This document shows, one piece after another, positions 17,895 to 27,152 of a DNA stretch of 64,000 nt; position 1 is the first letter of the stretch, and the number at the start of each line of letters is the position of its first letter. Origin of the DNA: Xanthobacter tagetidis (lineage in GTDB: Bacteria > Pseudomonadota > Alphaproteobacteria > Rhizobiales > Xanthobacteraceae); the NCBI RefSeq assembly GCF_003667445.1, contig NZ_RCTF01000003.1, positions 248,001-312,000 of the forward strand, read 5' to 3'. A program made the translations under genes and the position numbers. The notes below the pieces were generated by a model, which saw only the letters and a list, made by a program, of their open reading frames with translations, did no database searches and was not told where the DNA came from.

Positions 17895-18731
17895 TCAGTT
17901 CTGCCCCTGCGTCTGGCTCTGAGACTTCGCCTGCGGCTTGGGCGGATTGCGGCCGTCGAAGGCGACCACCTGCTCGCGTGTGTCGCCGCCGATCCCGCGC
18001 AGGGAGGCGACGCCCACCGCATCGAGGCCGACCGCGAGGCGCACATAGTCCTCGGTGGGGCAGAGATTGCGGCCGCAGTCGAAGGCGACCCAGCCGATGG
18101 ACGGCACATGCGCCTCGGCCCAGTGGCGCGCCGCGGCCTCGCCGTCCACCGCCAGATAGCCGGAGATATGGCGCGCCGGCACGCCGCTGATGCGGGCCGC
18201 GGCGGTGAACAGGTGGGCGATGCCGCCCGAGCAGGCGGCGCCCTTCTCGAGCGCGTCCTCGGCGGTCAGCGGATCGCCCATGGCGGGGCCGTCGGCGTCC
18301 GCCACGTCGCCGTGCACGCGCTCCATCAGCGCGTGGAGGAAGGCGAGCGGGTCGTCGGGCTGCGCGCGAACCTCGCGCGCGAACGCCTGCACCCGCTCGG
18401 ACGGGTGGGTGAGGTCGGTCTGGCGCAGATAGAGCGAGGGCGGGAAGCGCTCCACCGTGCCGCGGACGATGCCGGTGGTGTCCTGCGTCTCCATCTCGCC
18501 TTCGGCGGCGATGGTGAAGGACGTGACCGGGCCGTCGACGGTGAAGGCGTGGCAGAGATTGCCGAACGCGTCCTCCTGGGGATGGAAGCGCGTGTCGCTG
18601 TCGATGTCGAGCGTCCAGCGCTGCACATACTGGCCCTCGTGCCCGCGCGGCGTGAGCCGGACGATGGCGGAGGCGTTGCGGGCCGCGGGCTCGAATGTCT
18701 GGGTGATCTCGTGGCGGATGCGCACGCGCAT
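17895..18731 (-). CDS. transglutaminase-like protein of the ATP-grasp/alpha-E unit
   Basis: 278 aa. The N-terminal beta-sandwich (MRVRIRHEITQTFEPAARNA) is followed by a transglutaminase-like papain fold: catalytic Cys in GAACSGGIAHLF, then HWAEAHVPSIGWVAFD supplying His and Asp. The C-terminus is Gln/Ser/Lys-rich. Together with the next two genes it forms the alpha-E / circularly permuted ATP-grasp / transglutaminase set, which is proposed to make and process peptide conjugates (family knowledge; substrate unknown). A GAGG lies close to ATG. It ends 120 bp before pstB. Confidence 0.87.
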   Translation of the reverse strand: MRVRIRHEITQTFEPAARNASAIVRLTPRGHEGQYVQRWTLDIDSDTRFHPQEDAFGNLCHAFTVDGPVTSFTIAAEGEMETQDTTGIVRGTVERFPPSLYLRQTDLTHPSERVQAFAREVRAQPDDPLAFLHALMERVHGDVADADGPAMGDPLTAEDALEKGAACSGGIAHLFTAAARISGVPARHISGYLAVDGEAAARHWAEAHVPSIGWVAFDCGRNLCPTEDYVRLAVGLDAVGVASLRGIGGDTREQVVAFDGRNPPKPQAKSQSQTQGQN

Positions 18732-18774
18732 GGAAATCCTCGCCGTCTGGGGCCTTCCTGTGGCCGCTCTCGCG

Positions 18775-19725
18775 TCAGGTCAGGTACTGCTCGGTGATCT
18801 CCGCGCCGAGCTTGTTGTTGTCGGAGATGAACTCCGAGATGAACTCGTGCAGCCCCGCCTGGAAGATGTCCTCGATGGAGCGGTTGGAGAGCCGCGCCAG
18901 CATGGAGCGGGCGAGCCGCTGGGACGGGCCCTGCCGGCCATAAGCGGAGGCGATGTCGTCGAGGTTGCGCGCCAGGCTGTCATAGCAGGCGGCGAGCGAG
19001 CGCGGCATCTGCCGGTTCAGGATCAGGAGGTCCGCCACCAGCCACGGCTTCACGCTGTCGCGATAGACCCAGTGGAAGGCGGTGAGCGCCGACACCGAGC
19101 GCAGGATCGAGGCCCACTGGAAATAGTCGAGCGGGCCGCCGATGTGCTCCTTCTCCGGCAGCAGCACGTGATACTTCACGTCGAGGATGCGCGCGGTGTT
19201 GTCCGCGCGCTCCAGCTGCGCGCCGGAGCGGGCGAACCAGTAGCCGTCATTGCGCAGCATGGTGCGGAAGGTGGCGCCGTCGAAGCGCAGCGACGTTTCC
19301 TTCACGAACGCGAGGAAGCGCGCCAGCTCGTCGCGGGTGAGCGCGCGGTTGGGGAAGTTGCGCAGCTCGATCCAGGCCGAGTTGATGACGTCCCACATCT
19401 CCGAGGTCAGCGCGGTGCGCACCGAGCGGGCATTGGTGCGCGCCACCTCGAAGCAGTTGCGGATGGAGGTGGGGTTTTCCGGCTCGAAGGCGAGGAAGGA
19501 GACCACATGCTCCTCGGTGGCGGTCTCCAGCGGCCCGTAGCGCTCGATGAACTGCTCCGCGCAGCCGGCGGTGAGCACCGCCGAGCCCCATTCGTTGGTC
19601 GACCCACCATAGGTCACCGGCGTGTAGGCGAGGCGCTGCGACACGTCGAGGATGCGCGCCAGGCAGTCGGCGCGTTCCACGTATCGCGTGAGCCAGTAGA
19701 GGTTGTCGGCGGTGCGGGAGAGCAT
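18775..19725 (-). CDS. alpha-E domain protein
   Basis: 316 aa, almost all alpha-helical. It begins MLSRTADNLYWLTRYVERAD, the family hallmark with a conserved aromatic and Glu-Arg pair, and repeats the Glu-rich motif later in FARSGAQLERADNTARILD. The function is unknown; it always travels with a circularly permuted ATP-grasp enzyme and a transglutaminase. Gaps of 43 bp and 55 bp to those neighbours support one transcription unit. Confidence 0.88.
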   Translation of the reverse strand: MLSRTADNLYWLTRYVERADCLARILDVSQRLAYTPVTYGGSTNEWGSAVLTAGCAEQFIERYGPLETATEEHVVSFLAFEPENPTSIRNCFEVARTNARSVRTALTSEMWDVINSAWIELRNFPNRALTRDELARFLAFVKETSLRFDGATFRTMLRNDGYWFARSGAQLERADNTARILDVKYHVLLPEKEHIGGPLDYFQWASILRSVSALTAFHWVYRDSVKPWLVADLLILNRQMPRSLAACYDSLARNLDDIASAYGRQGPSQRLARSMLARLSNRSIEDIFQAGLHEFISEFISDNNKLGAEITEQYLT

Positions 19726-19780
19726 TGCTGGCCTATCGGAAAGGGAGGAGGGGCGGGGGCGGCGCGGGGAGCGCCACGCG

Positions 19781-21196
19781 TCAGGCGTCCAGGACCCAGG
19801 TATCCTTCGTTCCGCCTCCCTGGCTGGAATTGACCACGAGCGAGCCCTCCTTCATGGCGACGCGGGTGAGGCCGCCCGGCACGATGCGCACCTTGTCGGA
19901 GCCGGAGAGGATGAAGGGCCTCAGGTCCACATGGCGCGGCGCGATGCCCTTCTCCACCAGGGTGGGGCAGGTGGAGAGCGCGAGCGTCGGCTGGGCGATG
20001 AAGTTCGCCGGGTCCGCCTTCAGCTTGTCGCGGAACTTCTCGATCTGCGCCCTGTCGGCGGCGGGGCCCACCAGCATGCCGTAGCCGCCGGAACCGTGAA
20101 CCTCCTTGACCACCAGCTCGGGCAAATGGTCGAGCACGTATTTCAGGTGGTCCGGCTCGCGGCAGCGCCAGGTGGGCACGTTGGGCAGCAGCGGCTCCTC
20201 CGAGAGGTAGAAGCGGATGATGTCCGGCATGTAGGAATAGACCGCCTTGTCGTCGGCGACACCGGTGCCCACCGCATTGGTGAGGGTCACGTTGCCGGCC
20301 TGATAGGCGCTCATGAGGCCGGGAACGCCGAGCACGCTGTCGCGCCGGAAGGCGAGGGGATCGAGGAAGTCGTCGTCGAGGCGGCGGTAGATCACGTCCA
20401 CCCGCTTCGGCCCCTCGGTGGTGCGCATGTAGACCGTCTCGTCCTTCACGAACAGGTCGCGCCCCTCCACGAGGTCCACGCCCAGCTTGTCGGCGAGGAA
20501 GGAGTGCTCGTAATAGGCCGAATTGTAGATGCCGGGGGTGAGGATGGCGACGTTCGGCTCATGCCCGCCATGGGGCGAGAGCGAGCGCAGGGTGGCCAGA
20601 AGGTCGTCGGCATAGTTCTCGACCGGCGCCACCTTGTGCATGGAGAACAGCTCGGGGAACAGGCGCAGCATGATCTCCCGGTTCTCCAGCATGTAGGAGA
20701 CCCCGGAGGGGGTGCGCGCATTGTCTTCCAGGACGTAGAAATTGTCGGGCCCGGTGCGCACGATGTCGATGCCGGCGATGTGCACGTAGAGGTCGTGCGG
20801 CACCCGCTGGCCGTTCATCTCGGGGCGGAAGGCCGGGTTCTGGTAGACCAGTTCCTCCGGCACCACGCCCGCCTTCAGGATATCGCGCTTGGAATAGACG
20901 TCGCGGATATAGAGGTTGAGCGCCTTGACCCGCTGCTCCAGGCCCTTGGAGAGGCGCGCCCATTCCTCCTTGGTGAGGATGCGGGGGACGATGTCGAACG
21001 GGATCAGGCGCTCCTGGGCGTTCTGCTCGCCATAGACCGCGAAGGTGATGCCGATGCGGCGGAAGATGAACTCCGCCTCCTTGCGCCGGTGGTCCAGCAC
21101 GTCCTGCGGCACGGAGGCCAGCCACTGCTTGAGCGTCTCGTAGGCCGGCCGGATCGCGCCGTCGGTGCTGGACATCTCGTCGAACGCGTGCGGCAT
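19781..21196 (-). CDS. circularly permuted type 2 ATP-grasp protein
   Basis: 471 aa from ATG 21196 (MPHAFDEM), preceded by GGAG; an in-frame ATG 48 bp upstream gives an atypical N-terminus. Conserved segments are RRIGITFAVYG, RIDVYRRLDDDFLDPL-like (here VDVIYRRLDDDFLDP), NAVGTGVADDKAVYSYMP and VKEVHGSGGYGMLVGP, the permuted ATP-binding loop. It is the probable ligase of the three-gene unit and is transcribed first. The linked peptide or amino acid is unknown. Confidence 0.9.
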   Translation of the reverse strand: MPHAFDEMSSTDGAIRPAYETLKQWLASVPQDVLDHRRKEAEFIFRRIGITFAVYGEQNAQERLIPFDIVPRILTKEEWARLSKGLEQRVKALNLYIRDVYSKRDILKAGVVPEELVYQNPAFRPEMNGQRVPHDLYVHIAGIDIVRTGPDNFYVLEDNARTPSGVSYMLENREIMLRLFPELFSMHKVAPVENYADDLLATLRSLSPHGGHEPNVAILTPGIYNSAYYEHSFLADKLGVDLVEGRDLFVKDETVYMRTTEGPKRVDVIYRRLDDDFLDPLAFRRDSVLGVPGLMSAYQAGNVTLTNAVGTGVADDKAVYSYMPDIIRFYLSEEPLLPNVPTWRCREPDHLKYVLDHLPELVVKEVHGSGGYGMLVGPAADRAQIEKFRDKLKADPANFIAQPTLALSTCPTLVEKGIAPRHVDLRPFILSGSDKVRIVPGGLTRVAMKEGSLVVNSSQGGGTKDTWVLDA

Positions 21197-21363
21197 GGGG
21201 GCTGACACTCCGGAGACTGGATCGGAAACGATCACTACAAACATCGTGCCAAAGAAGTGCTAAACGGGGAAGGAGGTTGCGCCGCGAAGATCAAGTTGCC
21301 TGCGTGGCGCAAAAATGGGCAGGCGGGCTGCGTCTGCCGGCGGAGAGGGCAGGAGGCCACGTC

Positions 21364-22116
21364 ATGGGAGAGGCAGACGGCGCGCAATCGGTCACCGCGG
21401 CGCTGGTCGTGATCGGCGACGAGGTTCTTTCCGGGCGGACCAAGGACAAGAACATCGGCCACATCGCCGAGCGGCTCACCGGAGTGGGAATCGACCTGCG
21501 CGAGGTGCGCGTGGTGGCGGACGTGGAGGACGACATCGTCGCCGCCATCAACGCGCTCCGGCGGCGCTTCACCTATGTCTTCACCACCGGCGGCATCGGC
21601 CCGACCCACGACGACATCACCGCGGACGCGGTGGCGAAGGCGTTCGGCGTGCCGATCGACGTCGACCCGCGGGCGCGGGCGCTGCTGCTGGAATACATCC
21701 CCGAAAAGGACCTCAACGAGGCCCGCCTGCGCATGGCGCGCATCCCCGCGGGCGCCTCGCTGGTGGTGAACGAGGTCTCGAAGGCGCCGGGCTTCCGGAT
21801 CGAGAACGTGATCGTCATGGCGGGCGTGCCGCGCATCATGCAGGCGATGCTGGAGGCGGTGCTGCCGGAGCTGGAGAAGGGCGTGCCGATGCTGTCGGAG
21901 ACCCTGCTGGCGGATGCCAAGGAGGGCGACATCGCCGCCCCGCTCAAGGAGATCGCGGCGCGCTTCCCCGACGTCGCCATCGGCTCCTATCCGTTCCGCG
22001 ACGAGAAGGGCGAGCCCAATGCCCACCTCGTGGTGCGTTCGCGCGATCCCCAGGTGCTCGCCGCCGCGCGGGACGCGGTGGCGCAGATGCTGGCGCAAAG
22101 GGATTGGGCGGGATGA
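21364..22116 (+). CDS. CinA-N-terminal/MoaB-like molybdopterin-binding domain protein
   Basis: 250 aa. The MoCF-binding fold is clear: ALVVIGDEVLSGRTKDKN, then FTTGGIGPTHDDITADAVA and PGFRIENVIVMAGVP. This corresponds to the COG1058 half of CinA without the C-terminal nicotinamide-nucleotide amidase half, a common stand-alone form in alphaproteobacteria. Nucleotide (for example ADP-ribose or FAD) pyrophosphatase activity is known for relatives; the role here is unassigned. AGGAGG lies 8 bp before ATG 21364. It is divergent from the permuted ATP-grasp gene. Confidence 0.88.
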   Translation: MGEADGAQSVTAALVVIGDEVLSGRTKDKNIGHIAERLTGVGIDLREVRVVADVEDDIVAAINALRRRFTYVFTTGGIGPTHDDITADAVAKAFGVPIDVDPRARALLLEYIPEKDLNEARLRMARIPAGASLVVNEVSKAPGFRIENVIVMAGVPRIMQAMLEAVLPELEKGVPMLSETLLADAKEGDIAAPLKEIAARFPDVAIGSYPFRDEKGEPNAHLVVRSRDPQVLAAARDAVAQMLAQRDWAG

Positions 22117-22240
22117 CCGTCAAGGGCTGGCGGCGTGGCGGCTGAGCGGCGGCAGGGCCACCCCCCAGCGCCCAACCCCCGGGGCCGATTCTACCGCGGA
22201 CCCCGCGCCCGGCAGTGGTGGAGCGAACCTTTGGCCAGGC

Positions 22241-23698
22241 TCAGTACGCCTGCTTGCGCATGACCTCGATGAAGGTCTTCAGGATGATGGTGATATCGAG
22301 CCAGATGGACCAGTTGTTGATGTACCAGAGGTCCATCTCGATCCGGCGTTCCATCAGCTCCAGCTTGGCGGTCTCGCCGCGCAGGCCCATCACCTGCGCC
22401 CAGCCGGTGATGCCGGGCTTCACATGGTGGCGGAAGGCATAGCCGGAGATCAGCTTGGAATAGGCGTCGTCGTGGGCGATGGCGTGCGGGCGCGGCCCGA
22501 CGATGGACATGTGGCCGAGCAGCACGTTCACCACCTGCGGCAGCTCGTCGAGGCTGGTGGCGCGCAGCACGCGACCGATGCGGGTGACGCGCTTGTCGTT
22601 CTTCTGCGCCTGGGCGATCTGCGCCCCATCCTCCATGACGGTCATGGAGCGGAACTTGAAGATGGTGAACTCGCGCCCGCCGAAGCCGTTGCGGCGCTGG
22701 CGGAAGATCACCGGCCCCTTCGAATCGAACTTGATGAGCAGGGCGATGGTGGCGAACAGCGGCAGCAGCACGGTGAGCGCCAGCGTCGATACGGCGATGT
22801 CCAGCGCACGCTTCTGGGTCAATTCCAGGCGGGAGAGCGGGGCGCGCTGCACCTCGATCGCCACGGAGTTGCCGAATTCCACCCGAGGCGCATTCAGCAG
22901 CGGGCTGATCGAGGCGTCCGGCAGCAGCTTGACCGGGATGGGCAGCGCGCGCAGCCGCGCACGCACCTCGTCGAGACGCGCCCGGTCGTTCCAGGGGAGG
23001 GCGAGGACAATCTCCTCGACCTTCTGCTGGCGGGCAAACTGCAGGGCGCTCTTGAGCGTATCGGGCGCAGAGCCTTGGCCGCGCGGCGCATCGTCCGCGG
23101 GAAAGACGAAGCGGCGGCGCTCCGACAGGCCGAGGCCGAAGATCATGTCGTCCGCCGTCAGCTTGGCGAGCTCCTTCTCGTCGCCGATGATGATGGCGGA
23201 GCGGCCGGTGACCGCGCCGGCGGCGATGCTCCGCCGCAGCCACAGGGCGTAAATCCAGCGCAGCGAGGGGATGACGACGAATCCGATTGCGGCGAACGTT
23301 CCCGTGGCGAGGCGCGACGTTTCGTTGCCGACCTTGAGGCAGAAGATCATGGTGCCGACGAACAGGACCGCGAAGGTCCAGTTCACCACCGCCGCGCTCA
23401 CCTCGTCGCTGACCCGCGTGACCTGCCAGGGCTTGTAGAGCCCGCGCGCCTGGGTCGTGAGCACGAAGGCCACGCTCGCGGCGATGCCGATCCCGAGGCC
23501 GCGCGCGAGATCGAACGCCTCGTCGATGATTTCCGAGAAAAGAAACGAGACGAGCAGATTGATGCCGACGATCGCGACAACGTCCGCCGCAGCGAACATC
23601 AGTGCCGTCGTGCCGTAGCCGATGCGCGAAGCCGTCTGGCGCCCTGCCAAATCGCCCGCGGCGACGCTCGCGCGCCCCTCATTTGCCGACAATGACAT
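22241..23698 (-). CDS. undecaprenyl-phosphate sugar phosphotransferase (exopolysaccharide priming, WcaJ-like)
   Basis: 485 aa from ATG 23698 (GGAGG 5 bp upstream). Four or five N-terminal membrane segments (about 30-150) and a CoA-binding-like middle domain lead to the polyprenyl glycosylphosphotransferase domain: KRALDIAVSTLAL, RRNGFGGREFTIFKFRSM, RIGRVLRATSLDELPQV, SIVGPRPHA and VKPGITGWAQV. It transfers a sugar-1-phosphate to undecaprenyl phosphate, starting repeat-unit assembly at the inner membrane. It probably serves the BY-kinase/polymerase genes 5 kb downstream; other glycosyltransferases are not close by. Confidence 0.92.
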   Translation of the reverse strand: MSLSANEGRASVAAGDLAGRQTASRIGYGTTALMFAAADVVAIVGINLLVSFLFSEIIDEAFDLARGLGIGIAASVAFVLTTQARGLYKPWQVTRVSDEVSAAVVNWTFAVLFVGTMIFCLKVGNETSRLATGTFAAIGFVVIPSLRWIYALWLRRSIAAGAVTGRSAIIIGDEKELAKLTADDMIFGLGLSERRRFVFPADDAPRGQGSAPDTLKSALQFARQQKVEEIVLALPWNDRARLDEVRARLRALPIPVKLLPDASISPLLNAPRVEFGNSVAIEVQRAPLSRLELTQKRALDIAVSTLALTVLLPLFATIALLIKFDSKGPVIFRQRRNGFGGREFTIFKFRSMTVMEDGAQIAQAQKNDKRVTRIGRVLRATSLDELPQVVNVLLGHMSIVGPRPHAIAHDDAYSKLISGYAFRHHVKPGITGWAQVMGLRGETAKLELMERRIEMDLWYINNWSIWLDITIILKTFIEVMRKQAY

Positions 23699-24221
23699 CC
23701 TGCCTCCAGGCGGTCCGTCAGATGGGGTGGGCCCCCGCCACGCCCCCGGCTTCGTCAGGATCTCGATGACGCAAGAGTTACCACGAGGCCCTGACGTTCG
23801 CAAGCGAGTATTGGTGGATATCAAACATACCACCCATTGTAATATATCCTTCAAAGAGTGCGAAATTGTAAAACAAATTTTGGTTATAATGGGCATTATA
23901 TTATGAAAAAATGCACCCGCCCCTGCGAAATCGAAGTCAAATGAAAAGTTCGCAGAGCAGAAAAAAGGTTATTTCATCAAGATTGCGAGATTTATATGTG
24001 AGAACTTCGGCGGCTGCCCAAGGGTTGGTCGATGTGAAAGCAATTGTGCATTGCAAAAACGCCGATTTGATGAACGTTTGAGCGCTGTGCCGAGCGTGAG
24101 AGCGGTATCTGGCGGCGGATGCGCCGGTGCCGCACCGGGGGTCGGCTCTCACGATCGGGTGAGATTCGCGTCCCCGGTCACGAGGGTGTGGTACGGGGGA
24201 GCCGATTGCGAGGGAAAGCGT
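23699..24221. promoter_or_regulatory. 523-bp AT-rich divergent control region
   Basis: This lies between two gene starts facing away from each other. Bases about 23,800-24,060 are strikingly AT-rich against the GC-rich surroundings, with TATAAT at 23885-23890 on the plus strand and its counterpart ATTATA at 23895-23900 for the minus strand. Neither has a well-spaced -35 box, so exact promoters are not called. No open frame here looks like a gene. Confidence 0.45.
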
Positions 24222-26510
24222 ATGACGTTCGGATTCGGCCAGGGTCTCAAGCGCGTCGAAGATGAGGCCCTCATTACCGGACATGGCCGCTATGTCGCCG
24301 ACCTCGCCGCCCGAGCCGGGGCGCTGTCGGCCGTCGTCCTGCGGGCGCCGTACGCCAATGCCCGGTTCACACTTGGGAATTTGGACGCGGTGCGGGCGCG
24401 GCCCGGCGTCCACCTTGTCCTCACCGGTGCCGACACGGCGGACCTGGGCGCGATCCCGGTGGTCGGGACCATCCGGGTGGAGGACGAGCCCCGCATGTGG
24501 ACATCGTTCCGGCCGGTCCTGTGCGCGCAGCAGGTGCGTCACGTGGGCGATCCGTTCGGCTTCATCGTCGCCGAGACGCTCGACGCCGCGCGCGATGCGG
24601 CCGAAGCCATCGAGGTTCGGTGGGAGCCGGAGCCGGCGGTCTCGGACCTTGCCGCCGCTCTTGCGGACGGCGCTCCGCGGGTCTGGAACGAGCGGGCCGG
24701 AAATATCGCCTTCACCGCCGCCACAGGCGATTCGGCCGCCGTCGCGGCGGCTTTCGCTGCTGCGGCGCGTATCGTCAGGATCGATCTGGTCAACAACCGC
24801 CTCGTCACCAATTACATGGAGACGAGGGGCGTCCTTGCGGAAGTGGAAGACGGCGGCAGGGTGCGCCTCACTCTGGGCAGCCAGGGCTCCCATGGACTGC
24901 GCGATGCCGTCTGCAAGATGCTCGGCTGGGCACGAGACGAACTGCGGGTGGTGACGCCCGACGTCGGCGGCGGCTTCGGCACCAAGGCGTTCCCCTTCAG
25001 CGAATACCCCTTGGCGGCTCTGGCTGCCCGCCGGCTGGGCCGGCCGGTCGCCTGGATCGGGGAGCGCACCGAGCATTTTCTCGCCGACAGCCAGGGGCGG
25101 GACAACCTCACCACGGCCGAGCTGGCGCTCGACGCGGACGGGCGTTTCCTGGCCCTGAAGGTCGATACCCTCGCCAATATGGGGGCCTATCTCGGATACT
25201 ATGCCCCCTTCATCCCCTGGGTGGGGGCGACCATGCTGCCGGGAGTCTACGACATTCCCGCCATGCACGCCCGGATCCGCGGCGTCCTTACTCATACCGC
25301 GCCGGTGGACGCCTATCGCGGCGCGGGCCGGCCCGAGGCGGCTTACGTCATCGAGCGGCTCGTGGACGCGGCGGCCCGCGAAACCGGCATCGGCCCGGTG
25401 GAATTGCGCCGGCGCAATTTCATCTCGCCCAGCCAGATGCCGTACCTCACCGCGACCGGACGCACCTATGACAGCGGCGACTTCGACCGGCACATGACCC
25501 GGGCGCTCGCCCTCTCCGGCTGGGAGACGTTCCCCGAGCGCGCCCAGGCTGCGGCCGGAAACGGCCTCGCCCGCGGCATCGGCCTCGCCACCTATATCGA
25601 GGCGTGCGGCGGCGGCTCGCCGGAGCCCGCTTATCTGACGCTGGACGCCGACGGCGGCGTGACCGTGAAGATCGGTACCCAGAGCAATGGCCAGGGGCAC
25701 CAGACCGCCTATGCGCAACTGGTCGCCGCCGAGCTTCAGCTGCCGCTTGATCGCGTGCGGGTGCTGCAGGGCGACACGGACGATACGCCCACCGGCAACG
25801 GCACGGGAGGCTCGCGCTCTATCCCGGTCGGCGGAGCGGCCGTGGATGGCGCGGCGCGCGCCCTCGCCGCCAAGCTGCGCACCCTCGCGGCCGGCGCGCT
25901 CGAAGCCGACGCGGCGGACATCGCGTTCCGCGACGGGCGGGCCGTGATCGTCGGCACCGACCGGGGGCTGGATCTCTCAGCCATCGCCGCCCTGCCGGAG
26001 GCGACACCGGACGCGCTGGCGGCGACCCATGCCTTCAAGCCGACCGAAGCGACCTACCCGAACGGGTCTCATGTGTGCGAGGTGGAGATCGATCCGGAGA
26101 CCGGCGCGACCCGCATCGTCGCCTATACGGTGGTGGACGATTTCGGCGCGACGCTCAATCCCATGATGCTCGAAGGCCAGATCCACGGCGGCGTCGTCCA
26201 AGGCATCGGCCAGGCGCTGGTCGAGCACACGGTCTATGACCGGGATGGCCAATTGCTCACGGCGAGCTTCATGGACTATGCGCTGCCGCGCGCTGCCGAC
26301 ATCCCGCCCATCGTGTTCGAGACGGCGAACGTGCCCTGTGCCACGAATCCCCTCGGGGTCAAGGGGGCGGGGGAGGCCGGCACCATCGGCGCCTGCCCCG
26401 CGGTGATGAATGCCATGGTGGACGCGCTCGCGCACGCCGGACATCCGCCCCGCCTCGACATGCCGGCTTTGCCGGAGCGCGTGTCCGCGGCGTTCACAAA
26501 GCGGGATTGA
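24222..26510 (+). CDS. xanthine dehydrogenase/CoxL-family molybdopterin-binding subunit (form II type)
   Basis: 762 aa, full length for the large subunit of molybdenum hydroxylases. It starts MTFGFGQGLKRVEDEALITG, has the MPT-binding GGGFGTKAF segment, and the active-site loop AYRGAGRPE near residue 363. AYRGAGR marks the CoxL form II group, not true CO dehydrogenase (AYxCSFR). Catalytic Glu lies in the C-terminal GVKGAGEAG. It would hydroxylate an aldehyde or N-heterocycle. No 2Fe-2S or FAD subunit gene flanks it; a c'-type cytochrome and cytochrome b561 follow. GAGGG precedes ATG. Confidence 0.87.
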   Translation: MTFGFGQGLKRVEDEALITGHGRYVADLAARAGALSAVVLRAPYANARFTLGNLDAVRARPGVHLVLTGADTADLGAIPVVGTIRVEDEPRMWTSFRPVLCAQQVRHVGDPFGFIVAETLDAARDAAEAIEVRWEPEPAVSDLAAALADGAPRVWNERAGNIAFTAATGDSAAVAAAFAAAARIVRIDLVNNRLVTNYMETRGVLAEVEDGGRVRLTLGSQGSHGLRDAVCKMLGWARDELRVVTPDVGGGFGTKAFPFSEYPLAALAARRLGRPVAWIGERTEHFLADSQGRDNLTTAELALDADGRFLALKVDTLANMGAYLGYYAPFIPWVGATMLPGVYDIPAMHARIRGVLTHTAPVDAYRGAGRPEAAYVIERLVDAAARETGIGPVELRRRNFISPSQMPYLTATGRTYDSGDFDRHMTRALALSGWETFPERAQAAAGNGLARGIGLATYIEACGGGSPEPAYLTLDADGGVTVKIGTQSNGQGHQTAYAQLVAAELQLPLDRVRVLQGDTDDTPTGNGTGGSRSIPVGGAAVDGAARALAAKLRTLAAGALEADAADIAFRDGRAVIVGTDRGLDLSAIAALPEATPDALAATHAFKPTEATYPNGSHVCEVEIDPETGATRIVAYTVVDDFGATLNPMMLEGQIHGGVVQGIGQALVEHTVYDRDGQLLTASFMDYALPRAADIPPIVFETANVPCATNPLGVKGAGEAGTIGACPAVMNAMVDALAHAGHPPRLDMPALPERVSAAFTKRD

Positions 26511-26651
26511 TTCGCCAGAGCAGAGACTTGTGCCCGGCCTCGGGTGGCAAAACGCCGCGTCCGGCCTCGCGCAAGCGTGAGCGTTGCCCCGTTGGGCGGG
26601 CCTGGAATTTCTGCAATGTGGGATTCCCTTACGTTACATTCGGAGTTTGAG

Positions 26652-27086
26652 ATGCGATTTGCTCCCGCTGCCGTTCTCGTTCTCGCCGGCTTTGCCGCGA
26701 CAGGCCCGGCGCTCGCGCAGAGCGGGCCGATCGGCGAGCGCAAGCAGGCCATGAAGGCCATGCAGGATCAGGCGGAGATCGGCGCCGCCATGGTGAAAGG
26801 CCAGGCGCCCTTCGACGCGGCCAAGGCGGCCATCATCTTTCAGGCCTTCGGCGACAAGATCAAAGGGTACGGCTCGTACTTCCCGCCCGGCTCGGATACC
26901 GGCGACACCAAGGCCCAGCCCGCCATCTGGAGCGACCGCGCAGGCTTCGACGCGGCGATTGCGAAATTCGGGCAGCTGGTGGCCGACAACGCGGCCAAGG
27001 CCGGCACGGCGGACGGATTCCGGTCGGCCTTCGTCGCAGTCACCGACGGCTGCCGCTCGTGTCACCAGAGCTTCAAGTCGCGCTGA
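26652..27086 (+). CDS. c'-type (class II) cytochrome c
   Basis: 144 aa. A signal peptide ends PALAQ (about 23), and a four-helix-bundle domain carries the haem motif CRSCH near the C-terminus, the arrangement of cytochromes c' and c556. Periplasmic. GGAG lies 8 bp before ATG. It follows the CoxL-like gene by 141 bp on the same strand and may take electrons in the same pathway (inference). It converges with cytochrome b561 across a strong hairpin. Confidence 0.9.
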   Translation: MRFAPAAVLVLAGFAATGPALAQSGPIGERKQAMKAMQDQAEIGAAMVKGQAPFDAAKAAIIFQAFGDKIKGYGSYFPPGSDTGDTKAQPAIWSDRAGFDAAIAKFGQLVADNAAKAGTADGFRSAFVAVTDGCRSCHQSFKSR

Positions 27087-27118
27087 AACAGCCGGTTTCG
27101 GAACGCGCAAATCGCGAA

Positions 27119-27145
27119 CGGCCGGGGCTGTTGACGCCCCGGCCG
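27119..27145. terminator. bidirectional GC hairpin between convergent cytochrome genes
   Basis: A perfect 10-bp stem (CGGCCGGGGC / GCCCCGGCCG) with a 7-nt loop lies between the stops of two convergent genes. There is no T-run, so it may act with Rho or as a simple 3'-end stabiliser. Confidence 0.55.
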
Positions 27146-27152
27146 GTGCCGC

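Noticed and set aside
23937..25718. 593-codon minus-strand frame opposite the CoxL-like gene
   Set aside because: It is fully antisense to a clearly conserved molybdenum hydroxylase gene and has no recognisable motif.
24222..26510. aerobic carbon monoxide dehydrogenase CoxL
   Set aside because: The active-site loop is AYRGAGR and not the AYxCSFR of true CoxL, and coxM/coxS are absent.
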